From CAYTOJ01 sp964439415 (lineage in GTDB: Bacteria > Pseudomonadota > Alphaproteobacteria > Rickettsiales > CAZAGG01), in NCBI GenBank assembly GCA_964439415.1, contig CAYTOJ010000019.1:1-21894 (forward strand): a stretch of DNA of 21,894 nt, in the 5' to 3' direction. The translations under genes were made by a program, and so were the position numbers. The notes under the pieces are model-generated. The model was not told where the DNA came from. It did not search any database and was given only the letters and a program-made list of their open reading frames with translations. This document shows, in pieces, positions 6,936 through 14,436 of the stretch (positions are counted from its first letter, which is position 1; every line of letters starts with the position of its first letter).

Positions 6936-7994
6936 CTATTCTTCCTGAAGCTTCCTGATCCGCTCCTCAATTTTTAATGCAATTTTCTCGCCAGAACGCC
7001 CTACACGGGCGCTGAAGAGCGGCAACCCGCTGCAACGGATAGTTACCAGATCATCAGGCTTTTTATCCAGCAGAATGGTTGTGCCAACGCGGAAACTCAT
7101 AACATCGCCCAGGGTCATTCTTTGCTCGCTCATTACCGCATCCAGTTCCAGATCGGTATTGTGCAGCTCTTTCCCCAGGTGAGTCTCCCAGATGGTGTCA
7201 CGGCCAAATTTTTCACCCATGAACATCTGGAGCAATAAGTCCCGCACTGGCTCCAGCGTAGCGTGGGGAAGCAGCAGTTCCATATGGCCGCCGCGCTCGT
7301 CCATATCCACCCGCAGGCGGATGAGTATGGCGGCATTGGCCGGGCGGGCGATGGTGGCGAAGCGTGGGTTGGTTTCCATCCGGTCGATAGCGAATGTTAC
7401 CGGGCTGATCGGGTCAAACGCCGTGCTGAGATCAGCCAGGGCAATCTCGCACAGGCTTTTGATCAGATTCTGCTCAATGGTGGTGTAAGGGCGGCCTTCT
7501 ATCCTGATCGGGCGGTTGGAGCGTCTGCCGCCAAGCAACACATCCACCACAGAATAAATCAATGAGCTATCCACGGTGATAAGGCCGTAATTATCCCACT
7601 CCATGGCTTTGAAAATCACCATAAGAGTAGGCAGGGGAATTGAATTCAGGTAATCGCCAAAACGCAGCGAATTCATGGATTGCAGGCTGACTTCAACATT
7701 AGCGGAGGAGAAATTACGCAGCGAGGTGGACATGGTGCGAACTAAGCGGTCGAACACCACTTCCAGCATGGGAAGTTTATCATAGGTATTGAGTGATTTA
7801 TCCAGCAGCAGCTCAATCCCGCTTTTAGCGGCACTGTCAACGCTGCCTCCGGCGAAACCCAGCAGGGAATCTATCTCCTCCTGGCTTAAGGTGCGGGGCG
7901 TTTCACCATCCCCCCCCTGCATTCCCCACTGCGCGGCCAGAGCCTCCTCTTCAGAGAGCTTTGACGGATCGTCAGTCTGCTCATCACCGGCCAT
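6936..7994 (-). CDS. fliM: Flagellar motor switch protein FliM
   Basis: FliM forms the C-ring of the flagellar switch and binds CheY-P through an N-terminal peptide. Here that peptide is LSQEEIDSLLGF at about residues 36-47, preceded by a longer acidic leader than in enterics, as is common in alphaproteobacteria. The middle CheC-like domain includes VDVLLGGRRSNRPI, and the C-terminal SpoA/FliN-like domain includes LGDVMSFRVGTTILLDKK and FSARVGRSGEKIALKI. Its 352 residues are normal for the family. Translation starts 1 base after the fliL stop. The GGD codons in the leader lie in a run of eight G (7910-7917 as C on +). Confidence 0.97.
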   Translation of the reverse strand: MAGDEQTDDPSKLSEEEALAAQWGMQGGDGETPRTLSQEEIDSLLGFAGGSVDSAAKSGIELLLDKSLNTYDKLPMLEVVFDRLVRTMSTSLRNFSSANVEVSLQSMNSLRFGDYLNSIPLPTLMVIFKAMEWDNYGLITVDSSLIYSVVDVLLGGRRSNRPIRIEGRPYTTIEQNLIKSLCEIALADLSTAFDPISPVTFAIDRMETNPRFATIARPANAAILIRLRVDMDERGGHMELLLPHATLEPVRDLLLQMFMGEKFGRDTIWETHLGKELHNTDLELDAVMSEQRMTLGDVMSFRVGTTILLDKKPDDLVTIRCSGLPLFSARVGRSGEKIALKIEERIRKLQEE

Positions 7995-7995
7995 G

Positions 7996-8652
7996 TTACT
8001 GCACCAATACTTCCTTGAATAAGATATCGTTTATTTTTACCGGGTCGGCAACCTGATTCACCCGCACCAGTAATTCCTCCTTCAGCCTGAACAGCCCGGC
8101 CGAGCCGTTAATGTCCGAAGGCCGTAATTCCCTTAAGTAGGTATTTATAATATCGGTAAGCCTGGGTTTAAGCAGGTCTATCTTCTCTATATCATCCGTG
8201 CCTTGCAGTTCAAGCTGGATGGTGGCCTTAAGGAATGTGGCGCGCTTGGCATCAGTCATGTTCAAATTCACCAGAAAGCTGGGAAACTCATAATAAACCG
8301 TGCCGTTCGGCCCGGCGCTGATGCCTTTCTGTTCTGGCACTTTGCCGCCGTGATCTTTTTTCTCCTCCTCCTCCTTATGCTCTCCTTTTTTCTCTTCCTT
8401 CTTGCCGTGATCTTTTTCTTTCTTGTCCCCTTTTTCGCCGTGCCCGTCTTTCTCGCCCTTCTTACCGTGTGCGTCTTTATCCTCGCCCGCTTCTTCCGCT
8501 TCGTGTTCCTTATCCTTACCGCCAAGCGCACCGGTGAAGTAAGCGGCAGCACCGCCGCCTGCGCCCAGCAGAAGCAGCGCGACACCGATTATAATGAATT
8601 TCTTTTTACCCGCCTTGCCCGCCGGGGCTTCCGCTGCTTTGCTTTCAGACAT
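7996..8652 (-). CDS. fliL: Flagellar basal body-associated protein FliL with long His/Lys/Glu linker
   Basis: FliL is a single-pass membrane protein around the stator. Residues 19-44 form the membrane helix (FIIIGVALLLLGAGGGAAAY and following), and the conserved periplasmic domain starts near residue 117 (TVYYEFPSFLVNLN) and ends in VKINDILFKEVLVQ, as FliL proteins do. Between them, residues 46-104 are almost entirely Lys, Glu, Asp, Gly and His, with histidines at 50, 62, 71, 82, 92 and 101. This makes the protein (218 residues) longer than typical FliL. A TCTCC on + (GGAGA on the coding strand) lies at a good distance before the ATG. It is the first gene seen in the leftward flagellar operon. 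Confidence 0.94.
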   Translation of the reverse strand: MSESKAAEAPAGKAGKKKFIIIGVALLLLGAGGGAAAYFTGALGGKDKEHEAEEAGEDKDAHGKKGEKDGHGEKGDKKEKDHGKKEEKKGEHKEEEEKKDHGGKVPEQKGISAGPNGTVYYEFPSFLVNLNMTDAKRATFLKATIQLELQGTDDIEKIDLLKPRLTDIINTYLRELRPSDINGSAGLFRLKEELLVRVNQVADPVKINDILFKEVLVQ

Positions 8653-8764
8653 TAATGTTCTCCAATATCATCAAAGGCTAGGATATAAGATAATAACGTT
8701 AGCAATTTATTAAAGTTCTCAGCTTAATGCTTCAAACTTAATTTAAGAAGCATGAAAACCGGAA

Positions 8765-9397
8765 ATGTCAAACGAACTGAAACTTGCTGAATTGCTCTGT
8801 ACCCGCCTGTGTCACGATCTGGCCGGGCCAATAGGCGCGGTGAATAACGGTGCTGAACTGCTGGATGAGGATGAAAGCACAGCCAAGCAGGCATTCGCCC
8901 TGATTCAGATGAGTGCTAAGAATGCAGTCAACAAACTCATGTTCTTCCGTAACGCCTATGGCCGCATTAATTTCTCCGGTGAGGCAGACCTGTATGACCT
9001 TAAATCATTGGCAGAGGCTTATCTTGAAGGCGGCAAGGTGACTGTGGAATGGGAAGGCCTGGATAATGCGGAAATTTCCGTTAGCCGCCGGATGGGGCGG
9101 TTAATGCTGCTGCTGGTGCTGGTATCGTCAGAGAGCCTGGTCAGGGGCGGTGTAGTGAAAATCAATTTGTATGCCGGAGCTTTCGGCACCGGTATAAGCG
9201 CGTTGGCCAGTGGCTCAAATATCAAGTTTGATGATTCAGATAAAAGCGTTCTGAGTGGGGTATACAACCTTGATGAAATAGAACCGAAGAAAGCCCCCAT
9301 GGTGCTTGTTTCCCAAACCGTGGACAGCCTGAACGCAGGCCTGGAATGCAGAGCAACTGACAATGAACTTATCATCAACGTCACCCGTGGTGCTTGA
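8765..9397 (+). CDS. chpT: ChpT-like histidine phosphotransferase
   Basis: ChpT relays phosphate from the hybrid kinase CckA to CtrA and CpdR in alphaproteobacteria. The signature LCTRLCHDLAGPIGAVNNGAELL is at residues 11-33, with H17 as the phospho-accepting histidine. The rest (210 residues) follows ChpT in having a degenerate, ATP-site-like C-terminal domain, and I see no kinase N/G boxes. The gene is divergent from fliL across a 112-base gap. That position fits the link between the CckA-ChpT-CtrA pathway and flagellar genes in this class, but CtrA control here is only inferred. No strong Shine-Dalgarno precedes the ATG. Confidence 0.88.
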   Translation: MSNELKLAELLCTRLCHDLAGPIGAVNNGAELLDEDESTAKQAFALIQMSAKNAVNKLMFFRNAYGRINFSGEADLYDLKSLAEAYLEGGKVTVEWEGLDNAEISVSRRMGRLMLLLVLVSSESLVRGGVVKINLYAGAFGTGISALASGSNIKFDDSDKSVLSGVYNLDEIEPKKAPMVLVSQTVDSLNAGLECRATDNELIINVTRGA

Positions 9398-9414
9398 ATT
9401 AATCCATTTTCTGG

Positions 9415-9443
9415 TAGTGTCTCAGTTTGAAAATTCGTGTATT
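9415..9443 (+). repeat. 29-bp direct repeat, copy A
   Basis: Starts TAGTGTCTCAGTTTGAAA. It matches 15284-15312 at 27 of 29 positions in the same orientation. It lies 17 bases after the chpT stop, at the left border of an AT-rich accessory stretch. It could be the end of a lost insertion sequence. Confidence 0.75.
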
Positions 9444-9487
9444 TTCTGATTCTTAACCGATTAAGCATGTCATGCGATAATAACTGT

Positions 9488-9601
9488 ATGAGCAAACAAT
9501 TCAGAAGACCCCGCAATACAAACCAGCTTGCAAAGTTTATTGCTGATATTGTCACTGGTGAGATTGAAGATAAAAAAAAGAAGCTGAGGCCTTTGAATTG
9601 A
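9488..9601 (+). CDS. Truncated small RPRDxNQLAK-family protein
   Basis: A 37-residue ORF beginning MSKQFRRPRNTNQLAKFIAD and continuing IVTGEIED, then a lysine run and stop. The segment RPRNTNQLAKFIADIVTGE resembles the N-terminus of a small, widespread bacterial protein family of unknown function (RPRDxNQLAKxIVDIATGE, often followed by a Gly/Lys/Ala-rich basic tail with a KGGxARAxxL motif). The basic tail is missing here, so it is either a shortened member or a decayed remnant. It lies in an AT-rich stretch with no close operon partner. The family name is from memory of similar proteins and should be treated as tentative. Confidence 0.5.
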   Translation: MSKQFRRPRNTNQLAKFIADIVTGEIEDKKKKLRPLN

Positions 9602-9657
9602 TAGTTTAAATGCCCCCATGAAAAATAGCCTCTTTAGTGGAATGAATTGAACTCCCC

Positions 9658-9685
9658 TTTGACAATTTATAACTCTTCTGTCAAA
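9658..9685 (+). promoter_or_regulatory. Inverted repeat upstream of the accessory gene pair
   Basis: TTTGACA (9658-9664) and TGTCAAA (9679-9685) are perfect inverted repeats with a 14-base spacer, ending 8 bases before the ATG at 9694. The left arm contains a perfect TTGACA -35-like hexamer, but I see no good -10 at 16-18 bases. It could be an operator or an RNA hairpin controlling translation. Confidence 0.4.
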
Positions 9686-9693
9686 ACTCCCTC

Positions 9694-9945
9694 ATGGCGA
9701 TAAAAAAAATCACAACCGAAGTTCCTTCTTCCGATGGCTCTATTGTTTTAAACTTTGATAATGGCGATTACGAAGTTTTGAATACAATAAAACAGCAGTG
9801 GAATTTTAAAGACGAAGAGAGCCTCCTGCGGTTCGCACTTACTATATTGTATAAAGCAGGCGAGCAATCCGTTTCGATCAAGGATGAATCAGGTAGTGAA
9901 GTAACTTTGAAGCCCACCGAAAACATGCTTAAAAAGGTGTCCTAA
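9694..9945 (+). CDS. Hypothetical small protein, first of an accessory pair
   Basis: An 83-residue soluble protein that I do not recognise. It begins with short beta-like stretches (GSIVLNFDNGDYEVL), then a helical stretch (EESLLRFALTILYKAGEQ) and ends with SVSIKDESGSEVTLKP. That order (strand, helices, then a hydrophobic heptad with RFALTILYKAG) recalls small DNA-binding antitoxin-like proteins, but no diagnostic motif is present. Its stop is directly followed by the start of the next gene, so the two are almost certainly co-expressed. Codon use is more AT-rich than in the flanking chpT and metG, in line with an acquired cassette. Confidence 0.65.
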   Translation: MAIKKITTEVPSSDGSIVLNFDNGDYEVLNTIKQQWNFKDEESLLRFALTILYKAGEQSVSIKDESGSEVTLKPTENMLKKVS

Positions 9946-10356
9946 ATGGTTACAAAACCAAGCAAAGTTCAAGACTTGGATATGGATGCGATTGTTTCAA
10001 CTGAAAGACATGATAAAGATTTTGCCAATCTAGATAAGCGAATTGCTGATCTTGAAGAAAAGTTTGGTTCAAATGAAAAGATAGCAGACACACTATGTGA
10101 AGCAGCAACTAAGGCTGCAAAAATGCAAGACTTGTTTGAAAACAATTTCTTAAAACTTTTATCCCGCAACGATCCAGTAAGGGATGAGATAAAATGCCTG
10201 ATAAAATTAACAGACAGAGACTTTGTTCAAGCGAAGTTAAAACAATACGGCACATGGATTGCTGCGGTCGGGTTATTCTTAGCAGCGCAAGGCTCTATTG
10301 AACTAATAAAATGGCTATTTCGTCTTTTGGGTAGCCCAACAGGAATAAGTCATTAA
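9946..10356 (+). CDS. Hypothetical C-terminally membrane-anchored helical protein
   Basis: A 136-residue protein I do not recognise. Residues 20-75 are predicted helical and rich in charged residues (KDFANLDKRIADLEEKFGS), suggesting a coiled coil. Residues 102-128 (GTWIAAVGLFLAAQGSIEL, then IKWLFRLLG) form a likely single membrane segment near the C-terminus, so most of the protein would face the cytoplasm as a tail-anchored protein. An AAGGTG upstream within the previous gene gives a plausible ribosome site 6 bases before the ATG. The stop-start arrangement with the 83-residue gene indicates a two-component unit. A membrane-acting partner is possible, but nothing shows toxicity. Confidence 0.65.
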   Translation: MVTKPSKVQDLDMDAIVSTERHDKDFANLDKRIADLEEKFGSNEKIADTLCEAATKAAKMQDLFENNFLKLLSRNDPVRDEIKCLIKLTDRDFVQAKLKQYGTWIAAVGLFLAAQGSIELIKWLFRLLGSPTGISH

Positions 10357-10463
10357 TCTTATTTAACCTTCAAGCTGAAGCACTACCCATTTTCTTGCAC
10401 GCTTGTAATTGCTGTGTCATGGATAGACTATACCAAATTACACCATGCCTTGAATAGATTTCC

Positions 10464-11981
10464 ATGCACAACACAAATTATTACATAACCACACCTATCT
10501 ATTATGTGAATGATGCGCCGCATATTGGTCATGCCTATACATCACTGGCGTGTGATGTTGCCGCACGTTTTATGCGGATGGATAAAAAACAGGTAAAGTT
10601 CCTGACCGGCACGGATGAGCACGGCCAGAAAGTTGAAAAAGCCGCTGCCGCAATGGACGTGGAAACCAAAGAATTTGTGGATGCGAACTCTGCCAAGTTT
10701 CGCAGCCTTGCTGCTGTAATGAACTTCTCCAACGATGATTTCCTGCGCACAACTGAAGAGCGCCATATAAAAGCGGCTCAAGGCTTATGGATTACCTTAA
10801 GGGAAAACGGCTGGATTTATGAGGGCAAATACGCCGGGTGGTACTCAGTGCGGGATGAAGCATTCTTCGCGGCGGATGAACTGGTGGAAGGCAAAGCCCC
10901 AACCGGCGCGCCGGTAGAATGGGTGGAGGAGCCTAGTTATTTCTTCAAACTCTCCGCCTGGGGGGATAAGTTACTGGAGTTATATAAAAACAATCCGAAC
11001 TTTATATATCCCGAAAGCAGGCGCAATGAGGTTATCAGCTTTGTGAAGGGCGGGCTGCATGATCTCTCCATCTCCCGCACAACGTTTAAATGGGGCATCA
11101 AAGTGCCGGACTGCCCCGGCCATGTGATGTATGTGTGGATGGACGCACTCACCAACTACATCACCACTCTTGGCTACCCAGCAGATACAAAAGATATGCG
11201 CGACTTCTGGCCGCAGGCGATCCATGTGGTAGGCAAGGATATTCTAAGGTTTCACGCGGTTTACTGGCCGGCTTTTTTAATGGCGGCAGGGCTGGAGCCG
11301 CCAAAAAGGGTTATCGCCCATGGGTGGTGGACGAATGAGGGGCAGAAAATATCCAAATCCCTCGGCAATGTGATTGACCCTATTGATCTGGTGCAGAATT
11401 TTGGCCTGGATCAAACCCGCTATTTTCTGCTGCGGGAAGTTCCCTTCGGCAGTGATGGTAACTATGCGCAAGAGGCCATGATTAACCGCATCAATGCGGA
11501 ACTGGCCAATAATTTTGGCAACCTGGCGCAGCGCACCCTGGCTTTTATCGCCAAGAACTGCGGCGGCGTTGTGCCGGAGCCTAGCGTCATGACCGATGCC
11601 GATGTGAGACTCCTGCAAAATGCCGCTGAGCTTCTGGAAGTTATCCGGTTAAAAATAACGGATTTTAAATTCTCCGAGATACTGGAGGCGGTTATAAACC
11701 TGTCCAATCAGGCCAATGCGTATATAGATACTGAGGCTCCCTGGAGCCTGCGCAAGACTGACCCCACCCGCATGAACACCGTGCTTTATGTGCTGCTGGA
11801 GGCTATCCGCCATATTTATCTGTATCTTTTGCCATTCATGCCGCAGTCCGCTGCTAAAACACTGGCAATGCTTGGGGTACAACCGGATAACTTTTTATAT
11901 AAATATGTGGGGGAAAGTGGCCGTATAAAACCCGGCCAGCAGCTACCTGCACCGATGCCCATATTCCCCAGATACGGATAA
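10464..11981 (+). CDS. metG: Methionyl-tRNA synthetase
   Basis: Charges tRNA-Met with methionine in the cytoplasm. The class I motifs are intact: HIGH at residues 20-23 (PHIGHAYTSL) and KISKS at 295-299, a normal variant of KMSKS. The connective region YAGWYSVRDEAFF lacks the paired zinc-binding cysteines, placing it with the zinc-less MetG type. The anticodon-binding helical domain follows (for example ANAYIDTEAPWSL). At 505 residues it has no C-terminal tRNA-binding EMAP-like domain. tatD follows after a 128-base GC-rich spacer, and metG-tatD adjacency is common in alphaproteobacteria. Confidence 0.97.
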   Translation: MHNTNYYITTPIYYVNDAPHIGHAYTSLACDVAARFMRMDKKQVKFLTGTDEHGQKVEKAAAAMDVETKEFVDANSAKFRSLAAVMNFSNDDFLRTTEERHIKAAQGLWITLRENGWIYEGKYAGWYSVRDEAFFAADELVEGKAPTGAPVEWVEEPSYFFKLSAWGDKLLELYKNNPNFIYPESRRNEVISFVKGGLHDLSISRTTFKWGIKVPDCPGHVMYVWMDALTNYITTLGYPADTKDMRDFWPQAIHVVGKDILRFHAVYWPAFLMAAGLEPPKRVIAHGWWTNEGQKISKSLGNVIDPIDLVQNFGLDQTRYFLLREVPFGSDGNYAQEAMINRINAELANNFGNLAQRTLAFIAKNCGGVVPEPSVMTDADVRLLQNAAELLEVIRLKITDFKFSEILEAVINLSNQANAYIDTEAPWSLRKTDPTRMNTVLYVLLEAIRHIYLYLLPFMPQSAAKTLAMLGVQPDNFLYKYVGESGRIKPGQQLPAPMPIFPRYG

Positions 11982-12033
11982 GCTATGCCATTTGTATTTC
12001 AAGGGTTGCCTTCTTGGAGCGTAGCGACTTGCG

Positions 12034-12077
12034 CCAGCGCGCTGGGGGGAGGCCATAGGCCGGGGGGTGCGCCCCCC
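12034..12077. repeat. GC-rich palindromic cluster between metG and tatD
   Basis: Within 44 bases there is a perfect 12-base palindrome CCAGCGCGCTGG (12034-12045), a GGCC-ATA-GGCC element (12051-12061), and a G6-TGCG-C6 hairpin (12062-12077) followed by an A-rich stretch. It may act as an intercistronic structure or be the remnant of a GC-rich repeat. There is no T-run on + to make it a standard terminator. Confidence 0.6.
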
Positions 12078-12109
12078 TCAACAAACAAAAAATATACCGC
12101 CGGAGTGAC

Positions 12110-12931
12110 ATGGAAAACCAATACTTTTCAAACGATAGCGGTATAATGCTTATTGATTCGCACTGCCATCTGAATTTCCCGGATTTTAAAGCGGATTTAG
12201 AAAGCTGCATTAGCCGCGCCGCCGATAATGGTGTGGATGGCATGGTCAGCATATGTACATCCCTGGAGGAATTTGAGGAAGTATACGCCATTGCCAAAGC
12301 GCATTCCAATGTCTGGTGCTCACTTGGTGTCCACCCCGATTCAGCGGATGAAAAAGCGAAGGCAACGGTGGAGAAACTGCTTGAACTGGGCGGGCGGGAT
12401 AAGGTTATAGGCATAGGCGAAACCGGGCTGGATTATTACCGGGGCAAGCAGCATGAGCCTGTACAGAAGGAGAGTTTCGAGATTCACATAGAGGCAGCCA
12501 GGCGTTTGAAGCTGCCGCTTATAGTTCACTCCCGCGAGGCGGATAGCGATATGGCAGATATACTGCAAACTGAAAGCTCAAAGCCAGGCGGTATAAAAGG
12601 AGTGCTGCACTGTTTTACATCCACCCGGGAACTGGCGTTTAAAGCTCTGGACGCCGGGTTTTATATTTCATTCTCAGGCATTATCACTTTTAAAAATGCG
12701 ATGAATCTGCGGCAGATTGCCAGGGAGATTCCGCTGGATCGTATTTTAATAGAAACTGATGCGCCCTTCCTCGCGCCGCAGCCCTACCGTGGCAAACGTA
12801 ACGAACCGGCATTTGTAAAACATACCGCCGAATGCCTGGCTGGCATAAGAGAAATCAGTTTAGGGGAAATAGCCGCAGCAACAACCGCTAATTTTTATGA
12901 GTTATTTGATAAGAGCAAAGTGAGGCTTTAA
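12110..12931 (+). CDS. tatD: TatD family metal-dependent hydrolase (deoxyribonuclease)
   Basis: TatD-type enzymes are TIM-barrel metallohydrolases with 3'-5' DNase activity. The metal-binding DSHCHL is at the N-terminus, with GETGLDYY, VHSREAD, LHCFTS and ETDAPFLAPQPYRGKRNEP further along, all family signatures. The ATG at 12110 has GGAG 4 bases upstream, whereas most TatD proteins begin directly at MLIDSHCHL, corresponding to ATG 12146. I keep 12110 because of the ribosome site, with 12146 as a real alternative. The last 4 bases overlap the convergent glycosyltransferase gene. Confidence 0.95.
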   Translation: MENQYFSNDSGIMLIDSHCHLNFPDFKADLESCISRAADNGVDGMVSICTSLEEFEEVYAIAKAHSNVWCSLGVHPDSADEKAKATVEKLLELGGRDKVIGIGETGLDYYRGKQHEPVQKESFEIHIEAARRLKLPLIVHSREADSDMADILQTESSKPGGIKGVLHCFTSTRELAFKALDAGFYISFSGIITFKNAMNLRQIAREIPLDRILIETDAPFLAPQPYRGKRNEPAFVKHTAECLAGIREISLGEIAAATTANFYELFDKSKVRL

Positions 12932-14205
12932 CGCCCGGCACTCAGGTTTGCTATTGTTGTTGCGGTTGGTGGTGGGATCAGGCCTTTTGCCATATCGTTA
13001 ATCAGGGATATCTGCAACGGCATAAGTTTCTGAAGTGAGTATTTCTCCACCGCAGTAATTCTGGCGTTCTGCCGGAGTTTCGCCATTCTATCCGGGTGGT
13101 TGAATACCGCATCCACCTTATCCGCCAGCATTTTATGATCGAAAAAGTCGGTGAGCAGGCCGTTCTCGCCATCCTTTATCACCTCCTCCACCGGGGCGGT
13201 GCGTGAGCCTATAACCAGACACCCCGCTGACATTGCCTCAATCATCGACCATGAAAGCACAAAAGGATAGGTAAGGTATATATGTGCCTGCGAGATTTTC
13301 AGTATCTTCAGGAAGTCGTCATACTGCTGCCAGCCAAACCAGTGCAGGCGTTTTTCCTGTTCCTGCGTCAGCCGTACTTCCTCCAGCATCAACTGACGCC
13401 AGGACTTATTCCCCGCAGGTTTCTTGCCATAACTTACCCCATCCCCCCCCACCGCCAGTATATGGCAGTTCGGGCGGCGGGTGAGGATTTCCTTAGCGCC
13501 GCGCATAAATGTCTGGATGCCTCGGTATGGCTCAAAATTACGGGCGACATATGTCACCACTTCATCGCTGCGGGTGAGCTTCCGGCCTGTTGGCAGTGTC
13601 AGGGTGTATTCATCCACAGGGATTATCGCATCGGTATCCACGCCATCATGAATGATGGAGATTTTATGGCGGAACTCCGGCGGGTGCTGGATGAACTGCC
13701 AGTGTGTGGGGGATACGCCCCAGTCAGCACTCTCCAGACTGAACAGATTGGTGGCGTTTTTAATGCGGATACGGGCTTCGTCATCGGCTTTTATACTGTC
13801 GCTGCTGTCAAAATTAACATCCGCACCGTGGGAGCGGTAATAAAACTCAAAGAAGCACAACAGCGGCACTTTCGGGTAAATATCCTTGATGAAAAGCGTA
13901 TCTCCCCAGCCGGGGTGCGCCACTATAACATCCGGCTCAAAGCCTTCCTCATGTTTTAATTTCTTGCATATGCGCCATACTTCCTGGCCTTCTATCACCG
14001 CCCGTTCAAACGGTATCAGGTAACGGTGCGTGCTTTGTGAGGGGTCACGCGGCAGGTGAAACTCCACCTTATGCACCCCTGGTATGTCCACATCCTTCTT
14101 CGGTTTGGTGACAAAAACCACGGTGTTGGTCGGATCAGCCCCGTAAGCCCGGCACAAGTGTTTATACTGCCCCGGCATGTTCTGGTGAATAAAAAGTATC
14201 TTCAT
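12928..14205 (-). CDS. GT4-type glycosyltransferase
   Basis: A 425-residue GT-B-fold enzyme. The N-terminal domain begins MKILFIHQNMPGQYKHL and carries the DVIVAHPGWGD segment. The C-terminal domain has VTYVARNFEPYRGI (sugar-nucleotide domain start) and SWSMIEAMSAGCLVIGSRTA followed by VIKDGENGLL, the E-x7-E-type signature of GT4. I chose ATG 14205 because the family normally starts at MKILFIHQ. An in-frame TTG at 14247 would add 14 poorly conserved residues. The donor and acceptor are not evident, and no polysaccharide cluster is nearby. The GGD codons contain eight G in a row (13443-13450 as C on +). Confidence 0.9.
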   Translation of the reverse strand: MKILFIHQNMPGQYKHLCRAYGADPTNTVVFVTKPKKDVDIPGVHKVEFHLPRDPSQSTHRYLIPFERAVIEGQEVWRICKKLKHEEGFEPDVIVAHPGWGDTLFIKDIYPKVPLLCFFEFYYRSHGADVNFDSSDSIKADDEARIRIKNATNLFSLESADWGVSPTHWQFIQHPPEFRHKISIIHDGVDTDAIIPVDEYTLTLPTGRKLTRSDEVVTYVARNFEPYRGIQTFMRGAKEILTRRPNCHILAVGGDGVSYGKKPAGNKSWRQLMLEEVRLTQEQEKRLHWFGWQQYDDFLKILKISQAHIYLTYPFVLSWSMIEAMSAGCLVIGSRTAPVEEVIKDGENGLLTDFFDHKMLADKVDAVFNHPDRMAKLRQNARITAVEKYSLQKLMPLQISLINDMAKGLIPPPTATTIANLSAGR

Positions 14206-14436
14206 AAGAGGCTGAGTCGATTTAATTTTGAGGTTATTTTTTAGCAATTTTTACGATGTTTTAGAAGAAAAATTCGACCATAGCAGGGACTATGGACTAA
14301 TTTTTTGACGGCAAACAGCGTAAAAAGGGCAAAAAGAAGCCAAACATTATTTCGACCCAGCCTCTAACAGCCGGATTATGGGAAAATTAACCTGAATGGA
14401 AGCGGAATTTTTGTACAAAGGCTTATTCTCAAGTTC

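Noticed and set aside
8203..8655. + strand ORF antisense to fliL
   Set aside because: It is a Phe/Leu-rich mirror of the Lys/Glu codons in the fliL linker, without start context or family match.
8710..8746. TTAA at 8710, 8724, 8738 and 8743 as CtrA boxes
   Set aside because: The first three are spaced 14 bases apart (10 bases between hexamer-like units). The CtrA full site needs TTAA-N7-TTAA (11 bases apart). In an AT-rich gap this spacing is probably chance.
10357..10463. Methionine riboswitch or T-box before metG
   Set aside because: The only symmetry is CTTCA-AGC-TGAAG near 10371. No T-box core, SAM-riboswitch-like stem set or terminator is visible in 107 bases.
14206..14247. TTG start at 14247 for the glycosyltransferase
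   Set aside because: The added residues (MLKNNLKIKSTQPL) do not resemble GT4 N-termini, which begin at MKILFIHQ. No ribosome site supports the TTG.
14278..14295. CCATAG-N6-CTATGG hairpin as a terminator or regulatory site
   Set aside because: The stem is only 6 bases, there is no T-run, and it lies upstream of the glycosyltransferase on its coding strand. There is no independent support.
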